Shown here piece after piece: positions 8,653 through 17,376 of a stretch of DNA of 64,000 nt. The notes beneath the pieces are model-generated. The model ran no database searches. It worked only from the letters and a program-made list of their open reading frames with translations, and was not told where the DNA came from. Both the position numbers and the translations under genes were made by a program. This stretch comes from Rhodospirillum sp. (lineage in GTDB: Bacteria > Pseudomonadota > Alphaproteobacteria > Dongiales > Dongiaceae), in contig PNKY01000001.1 in assembly GCA_013822765.1 (NCBI GenBank), positions 372,001-436,000 on the forward strand. The letters run 5' to 3'. Each line of letters opens with the position of its first letter. Within the stretch, counting starts at the first letter, position 1.

Positions 8653-9357
8653 TTATTCCGCTTCGGTGATGGTGGTGGGCGCCTGGCACTTCCGGCAGAT
8701 GTAGTCGATCATCGACCCGTCCTTGGCGCGGAAGCGCAGCTTCACCCAGCGCCCGTCCTCGTCGTACCAGATCTCGCCATTGAGATCGCCGGAATAGAGA
8801 TAGTGCCGCGCACGCAGCGAGCCATTGCGCGTGGAGACGGTGTCGAGCCCCTGGTCGAACACCTCGACTTCGTCCACCTCGCCTGTCATGCCGTTCAGCA
8901 TCGGCCCGCCCTCGAGCAACGCGGCGTTCCAATGACTGATGGGCAGGACGGCCGGCGTTTCATAGGCGCCGTCATTGGTCTGCACCTGCAACCCTTCAGG
9001 GTCGCGGGTCGCCTGGACATGGACCAGGTCACCGTCGTCGTCGGTGAACGCCTCGATCGAGTGCAACTCGCCGCCGCTCCACAGCTCCCGAGCATGGTAG
9101 CGCAGCGTGTAGACCGGCATGAACAGCAGACTGACATCGACATCCACGCGGGCCTCGGCAAGCACGCCCTGGTCGGTGCGGGTGAAGTCGATAACGTACC
9201 GTCCCACGACATCGCCGTCGCGCTCGACGTCGAAAGCGATCTGGTTGCCGTAGAGTCGGAATGGATCAACGGCGGGCGGCGGCGAATCCGCCGCGGCAAT
9301 GCCAGCCGCAGCGCAGAGCGCAAGCGCACTCATGACCTGAATCCAATGACGAAGCAC
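8653..9357 (-). CDS. Exported DUF6134-type protein
   Basis: About 234 residues if started at GTG 9357. The first 25 residues (a short basic start, then MSALALCAAAGIAAADS) are a signal peptide, so the protein is periplasmic. The mature part is rich in beta strands and acidic residues (FDVERDGDVVGRYVIDF, WSGGELHSIEAFTDDDGD) and ends with CRKCQAP. It resembles the uncharacterised DUF6134 family. No catalytic motif is evident. A CXXC pair near the C-terminus could form a disulfide or bind metal. A longer form from 9456 would add 33 residues ahead of the signal peptide and is unlikely. The gene is convergent with cfa and may be unrelated to it. Confidence 0.65.
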   Translation of the reverse strand: MLRHWIQVMSALALCAAAGIAAADSPPPAVDPFRLYGNQIAFDVERDGDVVGRYVIDFTRTDQGVLAEARVDVDVSLLFMPVYTLRYHARELWSGGELHSIEAFTDDDGDLVHVQATRDPEGLQVQTNDGAYETPAVLPISHWNAALLEGGPMLNGMTGEVDEVEVFDQGLDTVSTRNGSLRARHYLYSGDLNGEIWYDEDGRWVKLRFRAKDGSMIDYICRKCQAPTTITEAE

Positions 9358-9468
9358 GATGCCCCCATGCTTGCAATCAGACGGCCGCGCCAGGTGAGTC
9401 GCGCGGCCGGTTGGTGTCCCAAGCGAATATAAACGCTGAATGGCGCGCCCGATCAACCGGAAATCGCT

Positions 9469-10785
9469 TCATCCGGCCGGGGCGGACCTGGCCTTGCGTT
9501 CGCCCTCGCGCGCGGCGGCGAGGATCAGTTCGGCCGCTCGCCGGCGCTGGTTGCCGGCGCCAAGCGTGGTGCTCAGCTCCTTCAGGCGGCGCTTCATAGA
9601 ACTGTCAGCGAGCAGTCGCCGGATTGTCGCAAGCAGCTCCTGCGGCTTCCAGTCATAGCGGGGCAGGTGGGCGCCGAGCTTCAGTTCCTCCACGCGTTGC
9701 GCGTTGTCGTGGCCGTCCCAGCAATAGGGCATCACCACGGACGGCTTGCCGAAGGTCAAAGCTTCGTTGAGCGAATTGTTGCCGCCGTGGTGGATAAACA
9801 GGTCGATCTGCGGGATGACCGAGGGCTGCGGATACCAGTATTCCAGGTGGATGTTGTCCGGCACCGTCTGGTAGCTGTCCTTGTAGGGCCCGACCGACAT
9901 CAGCACGCGATAAGGCGCGTTCGCGAGCACATTGATCAGGCGCTGGAACAGGTCCGTGTCGGCCGCGCCCAGCGATCCGAAGCCGATATAGATCAGGGGC
10001 TTATCATTGTGCTTGGGGAAATAGGGGAGGTCATACGGCGCCTCGCTTCGGACCGCCCCGCCGACATAGGCGAAGCGCGCCGGATCCAAGGGATGCTGCC
10101 GGCGATAGCGGATTGCTTCCGGCGTCAGCAGCAGGTTCAACCAGGGCGAGGGGGGCAGGAACTGGCCCTTGGGCATCGCGGGCTGGCCGACGGACTTGAG
10201 GAATGCGTTGTAGCGCTCGTGCACCGGCTTGAGCTCGGCGAGGTAGGTGGCGCTGAACGCCTCGCAGCGGTCCCGATCGTCGGCGGAACAGCCGGAGGTG
10301 TACGGCGGGACCGCGGGGTCCGGCAATTCGGTCTCGGCGCAGGAAACAATGCGCACCCAGGGCACGCCGGCGGTCGCGATGGCCGGGAACAGCACCACGT
10401 TGTCGAGGCAGATGACGTCGGGCCTCAGCTTGGCGATCGCCTTGCGCAGGCCCGGCTCAGCATGGATCGCGCTGTCCACGATCGCGTTCCAGGCCGGCAC
10501 CTCGTAGGTCGCGATCTGCTGCAGCGGCGACAGGTGGAAATGCGGACGGTGCTGGTCGATGAAGCGCTGCCAGAAATCGGCGATCTCGGCATCCGACTTG
10601 AGCGGCGACATGGCGACCGGCAGCTCGTCGAACCCGTAATTGCCGAACATGCCGGCAAAGCCCGGGTCGCACAGGAACACTGGCCGGTGCCCCAATTCGC
10701 GCAGCTCCTGCGCCAGCGCCACGCAATTCAGCGACGCGCCATAGGCCGCTTCCGGCAGGAAGGCGATGGTGAGCTGTTCGCTCAT
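9469..10785 (-). CDS. Family-1 glycosyltransferase (UGT/MGT-like), copy 1
   Basis: A 438-residue GT-B enzyme. The N-terminal Rossmann half begins TIAFLPEAAYGASLNCVALAQ. The C-terminal half carries IGFGSLGAAD and the nucleotide-sugar signature HHGGNNSLNEALTFGKP. It should move a sugar from a nucleotide donor to a small acceptor. There is no signal peptide or membrane segment. It is paralogous to the gene at 15713-17005: about half the residues match along the whole length by eye. Its start overlaps the gntR stop by 4 bases, so the two form one leftward operon facing away from the polyamine importer. Its C-terminus is more basic than that of the paralogue. Acceptor and donor cannot be told from sequence. 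Confidence 0.82.
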   Translation of the reverse strand: MSEQLTIAFLPEAAYGASLNCVALAQELRELGHRPVFLCDPGFAGMFGNYGFDELPVAMSPLKSDAEIADFWQRFIDQHRPHFHLSPLQQIATYEVPAWNAIVDSAIHAEPGLRKAIAKLRPDVICLDNVVLFPAIATAGVPWVRIVSCAETELPDPAVPPYTSGCSADDRDRCEAFSATYLAELKPVHERYNAFLKSVGQPAMPKGQFLPPSPWLNLLLTPEAIRYRRQHPLDPARFAYVGGAVRSEAPYDLPYFPKHNDKPLIYIGFGSLGAADTDLFQRLINVLANAPYRVLMSVGPYKDSYQTVPDNIHLEYWYPQPSVIPQIDLFIHHGGNNSLNEALTFGKPSVVMPYCWDGHDNAQRVEELKLGAHLPRYDWKPQELLATIRRLLADSSMKRRLKELSTTLGAGNQRRRAAELILAAAREGERKARSAPAG

Positions 10786-11753
10786 CGCGCGCCCATCATG
10801 GCGGCGCGCAGCATCGGCGGGGCGCCGCGATTGACGAAGCCAGGCCGCGCCCGCAGCGACGCCGCTAGGTGCTCGCGCATCAGCTCGGCGGCGCGGGCAA
10901 GGTCGCCGGCCTCCGCAGCTTCCAGGATCGCCAAGTGCTCGCGGCAGGATTCGATCAGGCGCGCCGGTGGCACCTGCATGCTGGTGGTGGCGAAGCGGCG
11001 CAGCCGGCTTTGCTGCCGCATGGCATCGGCCAGGAAGCGGTTGTTGCAGGCATCGGCGATCGTTTCGTGGAACACGATGTCGGTCTCGCTCGCGCGCTTC
11101 AGGTCGAAGTGCCGCGCGTCCTGTTGCGCCAGCTCGCCCAGCGCGGCCTTGAGGTCGCGGGTCCGTCTGGCATCGAGCGCGAAGCCGGGTTGCAGGAACG
11201 CGGCCGGCTCCAGGATCAGGCGGAAACGGTGGCTGTCTTCCTGCGAGCGCAGGGAATCGAGCGCCGGCAGGAACACCCAGCGCTGACCGAGCGCGCGCTC
11301 CACCACGCCATCTTTCTGGAGACGGCCCAGAACGCGCAGTACCACGGCGCGCGCGGCATGATAGCGCCGCGCCAGATGCGCGGCCGTGACCTCGGCATCG
11401 AGCCGCTTGGAAAAGCGGTCGCGCAGGATGGCGTCATGCAGTACGGATTCCGGCGTTTCCACCACCGCATGGTCGGCATTCTCAAGGCCCTGCGCGACGA
11501 AATAGCCGCGCTGGTCGCGCCGCTCCAGCAGACCGCGCTCGGTGAGCAGGGCCAGCGCCGCCCGGACCGGCGTGCGCGAGACGTGGAACGCCTCGGTCGC
11601 CAGCCGTTCGGGGACGTGATCGCCGGGTTTCAGGTCCTGCTGCCGCAGCCAGGCGAGGATGCGCTCGGCGAGCGCGGCCTGGGTTGCGTTCCCGCGCGTC
11701 GGCAGGCGGCGGGCTTTCAAAATGCGTGATCGGGCGGTCGGGCGGGTCGGCAT
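10782..11753 (-). CDS. GntR-family regulator with two winged-helix domains and FCD-like domain
   Basis: A 323-residue regulator. Residues about 22-88 are a typical GntR winged helix (RILAWLRQQDLKPGDHVPE, then FHVSRTPVRAALALLTERGLL). A second winged-helix-like segment follows at about 98-165 (ESVLHDAILRDRFSKRLDAE, HAARAVVLRVLGRLQKDGVV). The rest is an all-helical FCD-like effector domain (EDSHRFRLILEPAAF, DIVFHETIADACNNRF, REHLAILEAAEAGD). The doubled DNA-binding part is unusual for the family. The gene is divergent from the potD-like operon and shares its 130-base control region with it. Its own start lies 4 bases from a palindrome at 11758-11781. I infer that it controls both arms in response to an amine or its metabolite. 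Confidence 0.85.
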   Translation of the reverse strand: MPTRPTARSRILKARRLPTRGNATQAALAERILAWLRQQDLKPGDHVPERLATEAFHVSRTPVRAALALLTERGLLERRDQRGYFVAQGLENADHAVVETPESVLHDAILRDRFSKRLDAEVTAAHLARRYHAARAVVLRVLGRLQKDGVVERALGQRWVFLPALDSLRSQEDSHRFRLILEPAAFLQPGFALDARRTRDLKAALGELAQQDARHFDLKRASETDIVFHETIADACNNRFLADAMRQQSRLRRFATTSMQVPPARLIESCREHLAILEAAEAGDLARAAELMREHLAASLRARPGFVNRGAPPMLRAAMMGAR

Positions 11754-11757
11754 GCTT

Positions 11758-11781
11758 TGTATTATTGGGCCTGATTATACA
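11758..11781. promoter_or_regulatory. Palindromic operator candidate for the GntR regulator
   Basis: An inverted repeat with 9 of 12 paired positions. The outer arms are TGTATTAT and ATTATACA, and the centre is GGCC. It sits 4 bases upstream of the gntR start codon and 10 bases before the -35 hexamer of the divergent operon, a place where one bound dimer could block both promoters. The assignment to this regulator is inferred from position. Confidence 0.5.
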
Positions 11782-11791
11782 TTCTTGGCGC

Positions 11792-11821
11792 TTGACGTAT
11801 TTTCTAGCACAAAAATACAAT
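11792..11821 (+). promoter_or_regulatory. Sigma70-type promoter of the polyamine-importer operon
   Basis: TTGACG (11792-11797), an 18-base spacer, then TACAAT (11816-11821). Both hexamers are close to consensus, and the stretch is AT-rich compared with its surroundings. The leader to the ATG at 11884 would be about 55 bases. Confidence 0.6.
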
Positions 11822-11883
11822 TGCACCAATCAAACGGCCGAATCAATCGGCCAGGGGCCAAGCAAGGGAGCGGGAGACTTTTC

Positions 11884-12933
11884 ATGAAGCAGGCAGTGAC
11901 CAAGGCCGCGTTGATCGCGGCGTTGATGTTGGGCGTCAGCGGAAGCGCGCTGGCCCAGGAGAAGATCGTCATTTCGCAATGGGACGCCTATTGGCCGGAG
12001 GATCTGCTGGCCAACTTCACCAAGGAGACCGGCATCCAGGCCGAATGGGCGGTCCAGATCGACAACGAAGACATGATGGGCAAGATGACCGCCAGCGGCG
12101 GCAAGGGCTATGACGTGGTGTTCGCGTCGGGCCCGTTCGTCGAGGCGCTCGATCATCTCGGGCTGATCGCGGAACTCGACCACAGCAAGATCCCCAACAT
12201 GGCGAACCTGTACAAGGAGGCCATGGACCTGCCGTACGATCCCGGCAACAAGCATTCGGTGCCCTATACCTGGGGCACCACGGGCCTCTGCTATCGCAGC
12301 GACCTCGTGAAGAAGGAACCGACCAGCTGGGACGACCTGTTGAAGCCGTCCGACGACCTCAAGGGCAAGATCACCATGCTGTCGACCGACCGCTGGCTGA
12401 TGGCGGCGGGTTTCAAGGCGCTCGGCTATTCGGTCAACAGCACCAACCCGGACGAGCTTGCCAAGACCAAGGACCTGCTGATCGCGGCCAAGAAGAACCT
12501 GTTGGCCTATGACGACACGACCTTCTATTCCAAGCTGGTATCGGGCGAGGCCACGCTGGTCCATGCCTGGGACGGCTGGTGCAATTTCGGCGTCGCCGAG
12601 AATCCGGCGATCAAGTTCGTGATCCCGAAGGAAGGCAGCGACCTGTTCGTCGACGCGATGCTGGTGACCAAGGCCTCGGAGCACAAGGACGCGGCGCACG
12701 CCTTCATCAACTACGTGCTGCGGCCCGACGTGCACGCCTCGATCATGGCGTTCTCGCTCTACAAGGTGCCGAACGAGAAGGCCCTGGAAGTGCTCGACAA
12801 GACCCTGCTCACCACCTATCCGACTCTGGCGATCTCGTCCGAGGTGCTGTTCCAGCAGGAGCAGCTTCGTGACCTGGGCGACGGCCAGAAGGATTTCACC
12901 CGCGTGGTGACCGAAATCCTCGCGGCGCAATAG
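11884..12933 (+). CDS. potD: Polyamine-type ABC transporter, periplasmic binding protein (PotD/PotF-like)
   Basis: A 349-residue binding protein with a signal peptide (MKQAVTKAALIAALMLGVSG, cleaved after SALAQ or near it). The mature part follows the PotD/PotF pattern: ISQWDAYWPEDLLANF, YDVVFASGPFVEAL, SVPYTWGTTGLCYRSD, a DRWLMAAG hinge region and VHAWDGWCNFG. The family binds spermidine, putrescine or related amines, and sometimes betaines or opines. It is the first gene of a tight eight-gene operon, and a strong hairpin lies between it and the first permease gene, fitting the usual excess of binding protein. ATG 11884 has a purine-rich GGGAG site upstream; longer in-frame starts lie before the promoter and are excluded. 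Confidence 0.85.
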   Translation: MKQAVTKAALIAALMLGVSGSALAQEKIVISQWDAYWPEDLLANFTKETGIQAEWAVQIDNEDMMGKMTASGGKGYDVVFASGPFVEALDHLGLIAELDHSKIPNMANLYKEAMDLPYDPGNKHSVPYTWGTTGLCYRSDLVKKEPTSWDDLLKPSDDLKGKITMLSTDRWLMAAGFKALGYSVNSTNPDELAKTKDLLIAAKKNLLAYDDTTFYSKLVSGEATLVHAWDGWCNFGVAENPAIKFVIPKEGSDLFVDAMLVTKASEHKDAAHAFINYVLRPDVHASIMAFSLYKVPNEKALEVLDKTLLTTYPTLAISSEVLFQQEQLRDLGDGQKDFTRVVTEILAAQ

Positions 12934-12945
12934 GCAAATGTGAGT

Positions 12946-12988
12946 CGGCCCCTCTCGGCTCCTGTATAAGGAGGCAGGGAGGGGGCCG
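12946..12988 (+). other. Intercistronic stem-loop between binding-protein and permease genes
   Basis: A long imperfect hairpin. The outer stem is CGGCCCC with GGGGCCG, and an inner stem is GGCTCCT with AGGAGGC around a GTAT loop. It is followed by TCTCTTT. It lies in the 85-base gap after the binding-protein stop. Such hairpins often act as partial terminators or protect the upstream message from 3' decay, giving more binding protein than membrane parts. Confidence 0.6.
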
Positions 12989-13018
12989 TCTCTTTCCGAT
13001 CTCGATTGCGACGATTGA

Positions 13019-13873
13019 ATGTCCGAGACAGTTCGCAGACTGGTGCTGTTGGGGCCGGGCCTGGGTTGGCTTGCGATCTTTCTCGTCGTGCCGTGCGCGA
13101 TCGTCTTCGTCTACAGCTTCTTCGAACGCGGCACCTATGGCGGGATCGACTACGTCTTCACCCTGGAAAACTACGCCCGCGCCGTCGATCCGCTATACCT
13201 GTCGATCCTGCTGACCTCGGCCCGCGTGGCAGTGATTACTACTTTGGCGGCGCTCGCGATCGGCTATCCGGCCGCTTATCTGATCGCGACCGCACCGAAA
13301 TCCTGGCAGATGCCGTTGCTGATCCTGGTCATGCTGCCGTTCTGGAGCAACTATCTGATCCGCACCTATGCCTGGATCGTCCTGCTCAACAGCAAGGGTC
13401 TGATCAATTACGGGCTCCTGGAGCTGGGGATCATCAACGAACCGCTGCCGCTGCTCTACAACGAATTCGCTATCGTGGTCGGGCTGCTCTACGGCTATCT
13501 GCCGTTCATGGTGCTGGCACTCTACAGCTCCATCTCGCGCCTCAACCGTGAAATCTTCGAGGCGTCGGCCGATCTCGGCGCCTCGTCGCTGCGCACCTTC
13601 GTGCGGGTAACCGTGCCACTCACCATCCCCGGCATCGCAGCCGGCTCGGTCTTCGTGTTCGTGCTCAGCATCGGCAATTTCGTGACGCCCAACCTGCTGG
13701 GCGGCGGCCACTCGCTGATGGTCGGCAACTTGATCTTCGACCAGTTCCTGTCGGCGCGCGACTGGCCGTTCGGGGCCGCGCTAGCCTTCGTGTTGATCGG
13801 CCTGATGATGCTGTTGCTGATCGCCCAGGCCTGGGCCGTCAACCGGTCGCAGCGGGATGGCGCCGATGCGTAG
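13019..13873 (+). CDS. potB: Polyamine-type ABC transporter permease (PotB/PotH-like)
   Basis: A 284-residue inner-membrane permease with six predicted hydrophobic segments, beginning with LVLLGPGLGWLAIFLVVP. The coupling EAA loop that docks on the ATPase is visible as EASADLGASSLRTFVRVTVP followed by LTIPG. It pairs with the next gene, the PotC-like permease; the last 17 bases overlap with the longest form of that gene. The start ATG at 13019 follows the hairpin by 30 bases. Family knowledge places it in the heterodimeric channel of the importer. Confidence 0.87.
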   Translation: MSETVRRLVLLGPGLGWLAIFLVVPCAIVFVYSFFERGTYGGIDYVFTLENYARAVDPLYLSILLTSARVAVITTLAALAIGYPAAYLIATAPKSWQMPLLILVMLPFWSNYLIRTYAWIVLLNSKGLINYGLLELGIINEPLPLLYNEFAIVVGLLYGYLPFMVLALYSSISRLNREIFEASADLGASSLRTFVRVTVPLTIPGIAAGSVFVFVLSIGNFVTPNLLGGGHSLMVGNLIFDQFLSARDWPFGAALAFVLIGLMMLLLIAQAWAVNRSQRDGADA

Positions 13874-14651
13874 GACGCCGATCGAGCGCAAACTTTTGAG
13901 GGGCCATCTCGGCCTCGTCTATTTGTTTCTCTACGGCCCGATCGTCGTGCTGATCGCGCTCTCGTTCAACGAGAGCGGCCTGCCTACTGCCTGGACCGGC
14001 TTTTCGGTGGAGTGGTACGGCAAGATGCTGGCCAACGAGGCGATCCGCCGCGCCGTCATCAACACACTCATCGTCGCGGTCTTCTCGACCATCATCGCAA
14101 CCGTGATCGGCACGCTGCTGGCGGTCGGCCTGGAGCGCCTTCGGCCCAACGCCTTCCTGGAGGCGTTCGTGTTCGTGCCGATGATCATTCCAGACATCGT
14201 GCTGGCAATCGCGCTGCTGTCCTTCTTCACGCTGCTCAACGCCACGCTCGGCCTGCACTCGATCATCATTTCGCACGCCATCTTCAACATCGCCTTCGTC
14301 TGCGTGATCGTGCGCACGCGGCTCAAGAACTTCGACCGCTCGATCGTGGAGGCCTCGATCGATCTCGGCGCGGGCGAGGTGCGGACCTTCTGGCGCATCA
14401 CCTTGCCCGTGATCCTGCCGGGTGTCGTCGCCGGCGCGCTGCTTGCCTTCACGCTCTCGGTCGACGAGTTCATCATCGCGAACTTCACGGCGGGCGCGGG
14501 GCCATCGTCCACCACCTTTCCGATGCAGATCTACGCCATGATCCGCTTCGGCGTGACGCCGGAGATAAACGCCATCGCCACCATCGTGATTGGCTTCAGC
14601 TTTTTCCTGGTCCTGCTATCGCAGCGGCTCAATCGTGAGGCGGTGGTATGA
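13857..14651 (+). CDS. potC: Polyamine-type ABC transporter permease (PotC/PotI-like)
   Basis: A 264-residue permease with six hydrophobic segments (first: LVYLFLYGPIVVLIALSF). The EAA motif reads EASIDLGAGEVRTFWRITLP. The N-terminal SLSFNxS-like region (IALSFNESGLPTAWTGFS) is typical of PotC/PotI. ATG 13857 gives 264 residues; ATG 13866 (MRRTPIERK) is a possible start three codons later. Its stop overlaps the ATPase start by 4 bases, so the two are translationally coupled. Confidence 0.87.
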   Translation: MAPMRRTPIERKLLRGHLGLVYLFLYGPIVVLIALSFNESGLPTAWTGFSVEWYGKMLANEAIRRAVINTLIVAVFSTIIATVIGTLLAVGLERLRPNAFLEAFVFVPMIIPDIVLAIALLSFFTLLNATLGLHSIIISHAIFNIAFVCVIVRTRLKNFDRSIVEASIDLGAGEVRTFWRITLPVILPGVVAGALLAFTLSVDEFIIANFTAGAGPSSTTFPMQIYAMIRFGVTPEINAIATIVIGFSFFLVLLSQRLNREAVV

Positions 14652-15697
14652 GCCTGTTGCAGATCGACGGCATCACCAAGAAGTTCGGCCCGATCACGGC
14701 CGTCGACCGCATCTCGCTCGAGATCAAGGACGGCGAGTTCTTCGCCATTCTTGGCCCGTCGGGTTGCGGCAAGACCACGTTGCTACGGGTCATCGCCGGA
14801 TTCGAGGCGCCGGACGAGGGGCACGTTCGCTTGGCCGGCGCCGACATCACGGACCTCAAGGCCAATCGCCGGCCGGTCAACCTGATGTTCCAGTCCTACG
14901 CCCTGTTCCCGCACATGACGACCTTCGGCAACGTCGCCTATGGGCTGGAGATGGAAGGCCTGCGCGGGGCTGACTTGAAGGCGCGCGTAACCGAGGCACT
15001 CGCGATGGTGCGCATGTCGGACTATGCAGCGCGCAAACCCAGCCAACTGTCCGGCGGCCAGCGGCAGCGCGTCGCCCTGGCGCGCGCTCTGGTCAAGCGG
15101 CCCAAGGTGCTGTTGCTGGACGAGCCGCTGGGCGCTCTCGATCGCAAGCTGCGCGAGCAGATGCAGATCGAGCTCAAGAGGTTGCAGCAGGACACCGGCA
15201 TCGCCTTCGTGGTGGTCACGCACGACCAGGAGGAAGCGCTCACGCTGGCCGACCGCATCGCGCTGCTGGACCGTGGCAAGATCGTGCAACTGGCGACGCC
15301 ACGGGAGCTCTATGACAAGCCGGTCAACCGCTTCGCCGCGGATTTCATCGGCCTGATGAATTTCATCGATGGTGCGGTCGCACGCAGCGGGTTCGAGGCG
15401 CCGGGCGTTGGCCGCTTGCCGGCGCCGAATGGCGTGGCGGATGGACCAGCCGCGCTCGCGATCCGGCCGGAGCGTGTACGCCTGACAGAGAATGCCGACG
15501 GCGCCGCGATCCAGGGCCAGGTGGAAGGCGCCGCCTTCCTGGGCCAGGATGTGATCGCTCACGTATTGGTGCCGAACCTGCCGCGGCCGATGGTGGCGCG
15601 GCTGGCGGCGGGGCATCCCTTGTCGGCAAAGTTGGCGCGCGGGCAGCAGGTGTGGCTGAACTGGCAGGCTGACCAAGCCGTGATCTTGAAGGATTGA
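14648..15697 (+). CDS. potA: Polyamine-type ABC transporter ATPase (PotA/PotG-like)
   Basis: A 349-residue ABC ATPase. Walker A is GPSGCGKTT, the Q loop is in [13 protein letters not shown], the signature is [15 protein letters not shown], Walker B is [12 protein letters not shown], and the H loop is [10 protein letters not shown]. After about residue 240 a TOBE domain follows ([13 protein letters not shown]), as in PotA/PotG importers. It powers uptake through the two preceding permeases. The start overlaps the permease stop by 4 bases, and a second glycosyltransferase follows after 15 bases in the same operon, which is not usual for this transporter class. Confidence 0.9.
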   Translation: MSLLQIDGITKKFGPITAVDRISLEIKDGEFFAILGPSGCGKTTLLRVIAGFEAPDEGHVRLAGADITDLKANRRPVNLMFQSYALFPHMTTFGNVAYGLEMEGLRGADLKARVTEALAMVRMSDYAARKPSQLSGGQRQRVALARALVKRPKVLLLDEPLGALDRKLREQMQIELKRLQQDTGIAFVVVTHDQEEALTLADRIALLDRGKIVQLATPRELYDKPVNRFAADFIGLMNFIDGAVARSGFEAPGVGRLPAPNGVADGPAALAIRPERVRLTENADGAAIQGQVEGAAFLGQDVIAHVLVPNLPRPMVARLAAGHPLSAKLARGQQVWLNWQADQAVILKD

Positions 15698-15712
15698 GCG
15701 GGAGGAGAGCAC

Positions 15713-17005
15713 ATGGGCAAGACGATCGTATTGTTTCCGGAGGCCGCCTTCGGCCCGGCGCTGAACTGCGTGGGCATTGCGCAGCAACTACGCGAGGATG
15801 GGCACAACCCTGTCTTCGTGTGCGACCGGGGCTTCAAGGGTGTGTTCGAGAAATACGGCTTCGAGGAGCACCTGGTCGACATGTCCGGCGGCATGTCGGA
15901 CGAGGAGATCGCCAAGTTCTGGGCCAACTTCATCGCCGAGAAAAAGCCGCACTTCAAGCTGTCGCCGATCGACCAGCTGCCGACCTATGTCATCCCGGTG
16001 TGGGAAGCGATCGTCGATTCCGCCATCATCGCCGAGGACGCGTTGAACGCGCATCTGCAGCGTATCAAGCCGGACCTGGTCGCGGTCGACAACGTGATTC
16101 TGTTCCCGGCGATCAAGCGCGCCGGCTGCCCGTGGGTGCGTATCATCTCCTGCTCGGAGAACGAGATTCCGGATCCCGACATCCCGCCGCACCTCTCCGG
16201 CTGCCACGAGAACGACAAGGCCGGGTTCAAGGCGTTCGACGACCGCTTCCTGGAACTGGTGAAGCCGACCCACGCCCGCTTCAACGAGTTCCTGGCCAAG
16301 GTCGGCCACGAACCCTATCCACTGGGCCAGTTCTTCGAGGCCTCGCCGGCGATGAATCTGCTGCTCTACCCGAAGCCGCTGGCGTTCAAGCGGCGCCATC
16401 CGCTGAGCCCGAAGCAGTTCCAGTATCTCGAAGGCTGCGTGCGCGACGAGGGCACCTACCAGGTGCCGCAGTTCAAGACCAACAACGACAGGCCGCTGAT
16501 CTATGTCAGCTATGGCTCGCTCGGCGCGGCCGATGTCGAGCTCTATCAGCGCATGATCGCGCTGTTCGCCAGCCTGCCGTACCGCTTCCTGATGAATGTC
16601 GGCGACTATATCGGCGAGTACACGGACGTGCCGGGCAACGTGCACCTGGAATCCTGGTTCCCGCAGCCGGCGGTGATCCCGCACGTCGATCTCTTCATCC
16701 ATCACGGCGGCAACAACAGCTTCAACGAGGCGCTGTTCTTCGGGAAGCCGGCCCTCATCATGCCATTCTGCTGGGATGGCCTGGACAACGCCGCGCGCAT
16801 CCACGACACCGGCTACGGTGACCAGCTGCCGCGCTATGCCTGGACCGATGAGCAGCTCTCCGGCGTGATCGCGCGCCTGATCGCGGATCAACCGATGAAG
16901 AAACGGCTGGCCGAAGTCGCGAAGCATATGCAGGCGGCCAAGGGTACGGAAAAGGCCGCGCGCATTCTGGCCGAGGTCGCGACCAAGGGGAGCTACAACC
17001 CGTGA
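15713..17005 (+). CDS. Family-1 glycosyltransferase (UGT/MGT-like), copy 2
   Basis: A 430-residue GT-B enzyme, closely related to the gene at 9469-10785. It begins KTIVLFPEAAFGPALNCVGIAQ and contains VSYGSLGAAD and the donor-binding signature HHGGNNSFNEALFFGKP. Long stretches match the paralogue, including the acceptor-side segments VPWVRIVSC/CPWVRIISC. A good ribosome site (GGGAGGAG) precedes the ATG. It lies inside the importer operon and overlaps the first cupin gene by 4 bases, so it is coupled to transport and to the aldehyde dehydrogenase. That placement suggests it glycosylates the imported compound or a product of it; this is inference. Confidence 0.83.
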   Translation: MGKTIVLFPEAAFGPALNCVGIAQQLREDGHNPVFVCDRGFKGVFEKYGFEEHLVDMSGGMSDEEIAKFWANFIAEKKPHFKLSPIDQLPTYVIPVWEAIVDSAIIAEDALNAHLQRIKPDLVAVDNVILFPAIKRAGCPWVRIISCSENEIPDPDIPPHLSGCHENDKAGFKAFDDRFLELVKPTHARFNEFLAKVGHEPYPLGQFFEASPAMNLLLYPKPLAFKRRHPLSPKQFQYLEGCVRDEGTYQVPQFKTNNDRPLIYVSYGSLGAADVELYQRMIALFASLPYRFLMNVGDYIGEYTDVPGNVHLESWFPQPAVIPHVDLFIHHGGNNSFNEALFFGKPALIMPFCWDGLDNAARIHDTGYGDQLPRYAWTDEQLSGVIARLIADQPMKKRLAEVAKHMQAAKGTEKAARILAEVATKGSYNP

Positions 17006-17364
17006 CCGACACGCTGAAAAGCTCGGCGCCGCACATCTACAATGCCGTGTCCTTCTCTGATCTGGCGGATTGGGGCGAGCAGGCGAACAGCACGGCGGGT
17101 CCGTCGAAATCCTCCGGCCGCCTGCTGTTCAAGGGCCCGAACAACGAGCCGGAGACGGGCGTCTGGGTTTGCACGCCCGGCACCTGGCCGCTGTCGATCC
17201 CGCGCGACGAGTTCTGTCATTTCATCGCCGGCCGCGCGACCTATACGCGCGACAACGGCGAAGTGATCGAGGTCCGGCCCGATACTTGCGTGCATTTTCA
17301 CGCCGGCTGGACCGGCACCTGCATCGTTCACGAGACCATGCGCAACGTCTATATGCTGCGCTGA
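17002..17364 (+). CDS. Small cupin protein, copy 1
   Basis: A 120-residue single-domain cupin. The second half carries the strand pattern GVWVCTPGTWPLSIPRDEFC, then HFIAGRATYT, GEVIEVRPDTCVHFHAGWTG and the end CIVHETMRNVYMLR, similar to the cupin_3 (DUF861) group. Metal ligands are only partly of the classic set, with a Glu and His in RDEFCHF. Members often bind or isomerise small organic acids or act as sensors. It overlaps the glycosyltransferase gene by 4 bases and is followed 12 bases later by a paralogue. Confidence 0.8.
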   Translation: MTDTLKSSAPHIYNAVSFSDLADWGEQANSTAGPSKSSGRLLFKGPNNEPETGVWVCTPGTWPLSIPRDEFCHFIAGRATYTRDNGEVIEVRPDTCVHFHAGWTGTCIVHETMRNVYMLR

Positions 17365-17376
17365 AGGAGCAAGGAT

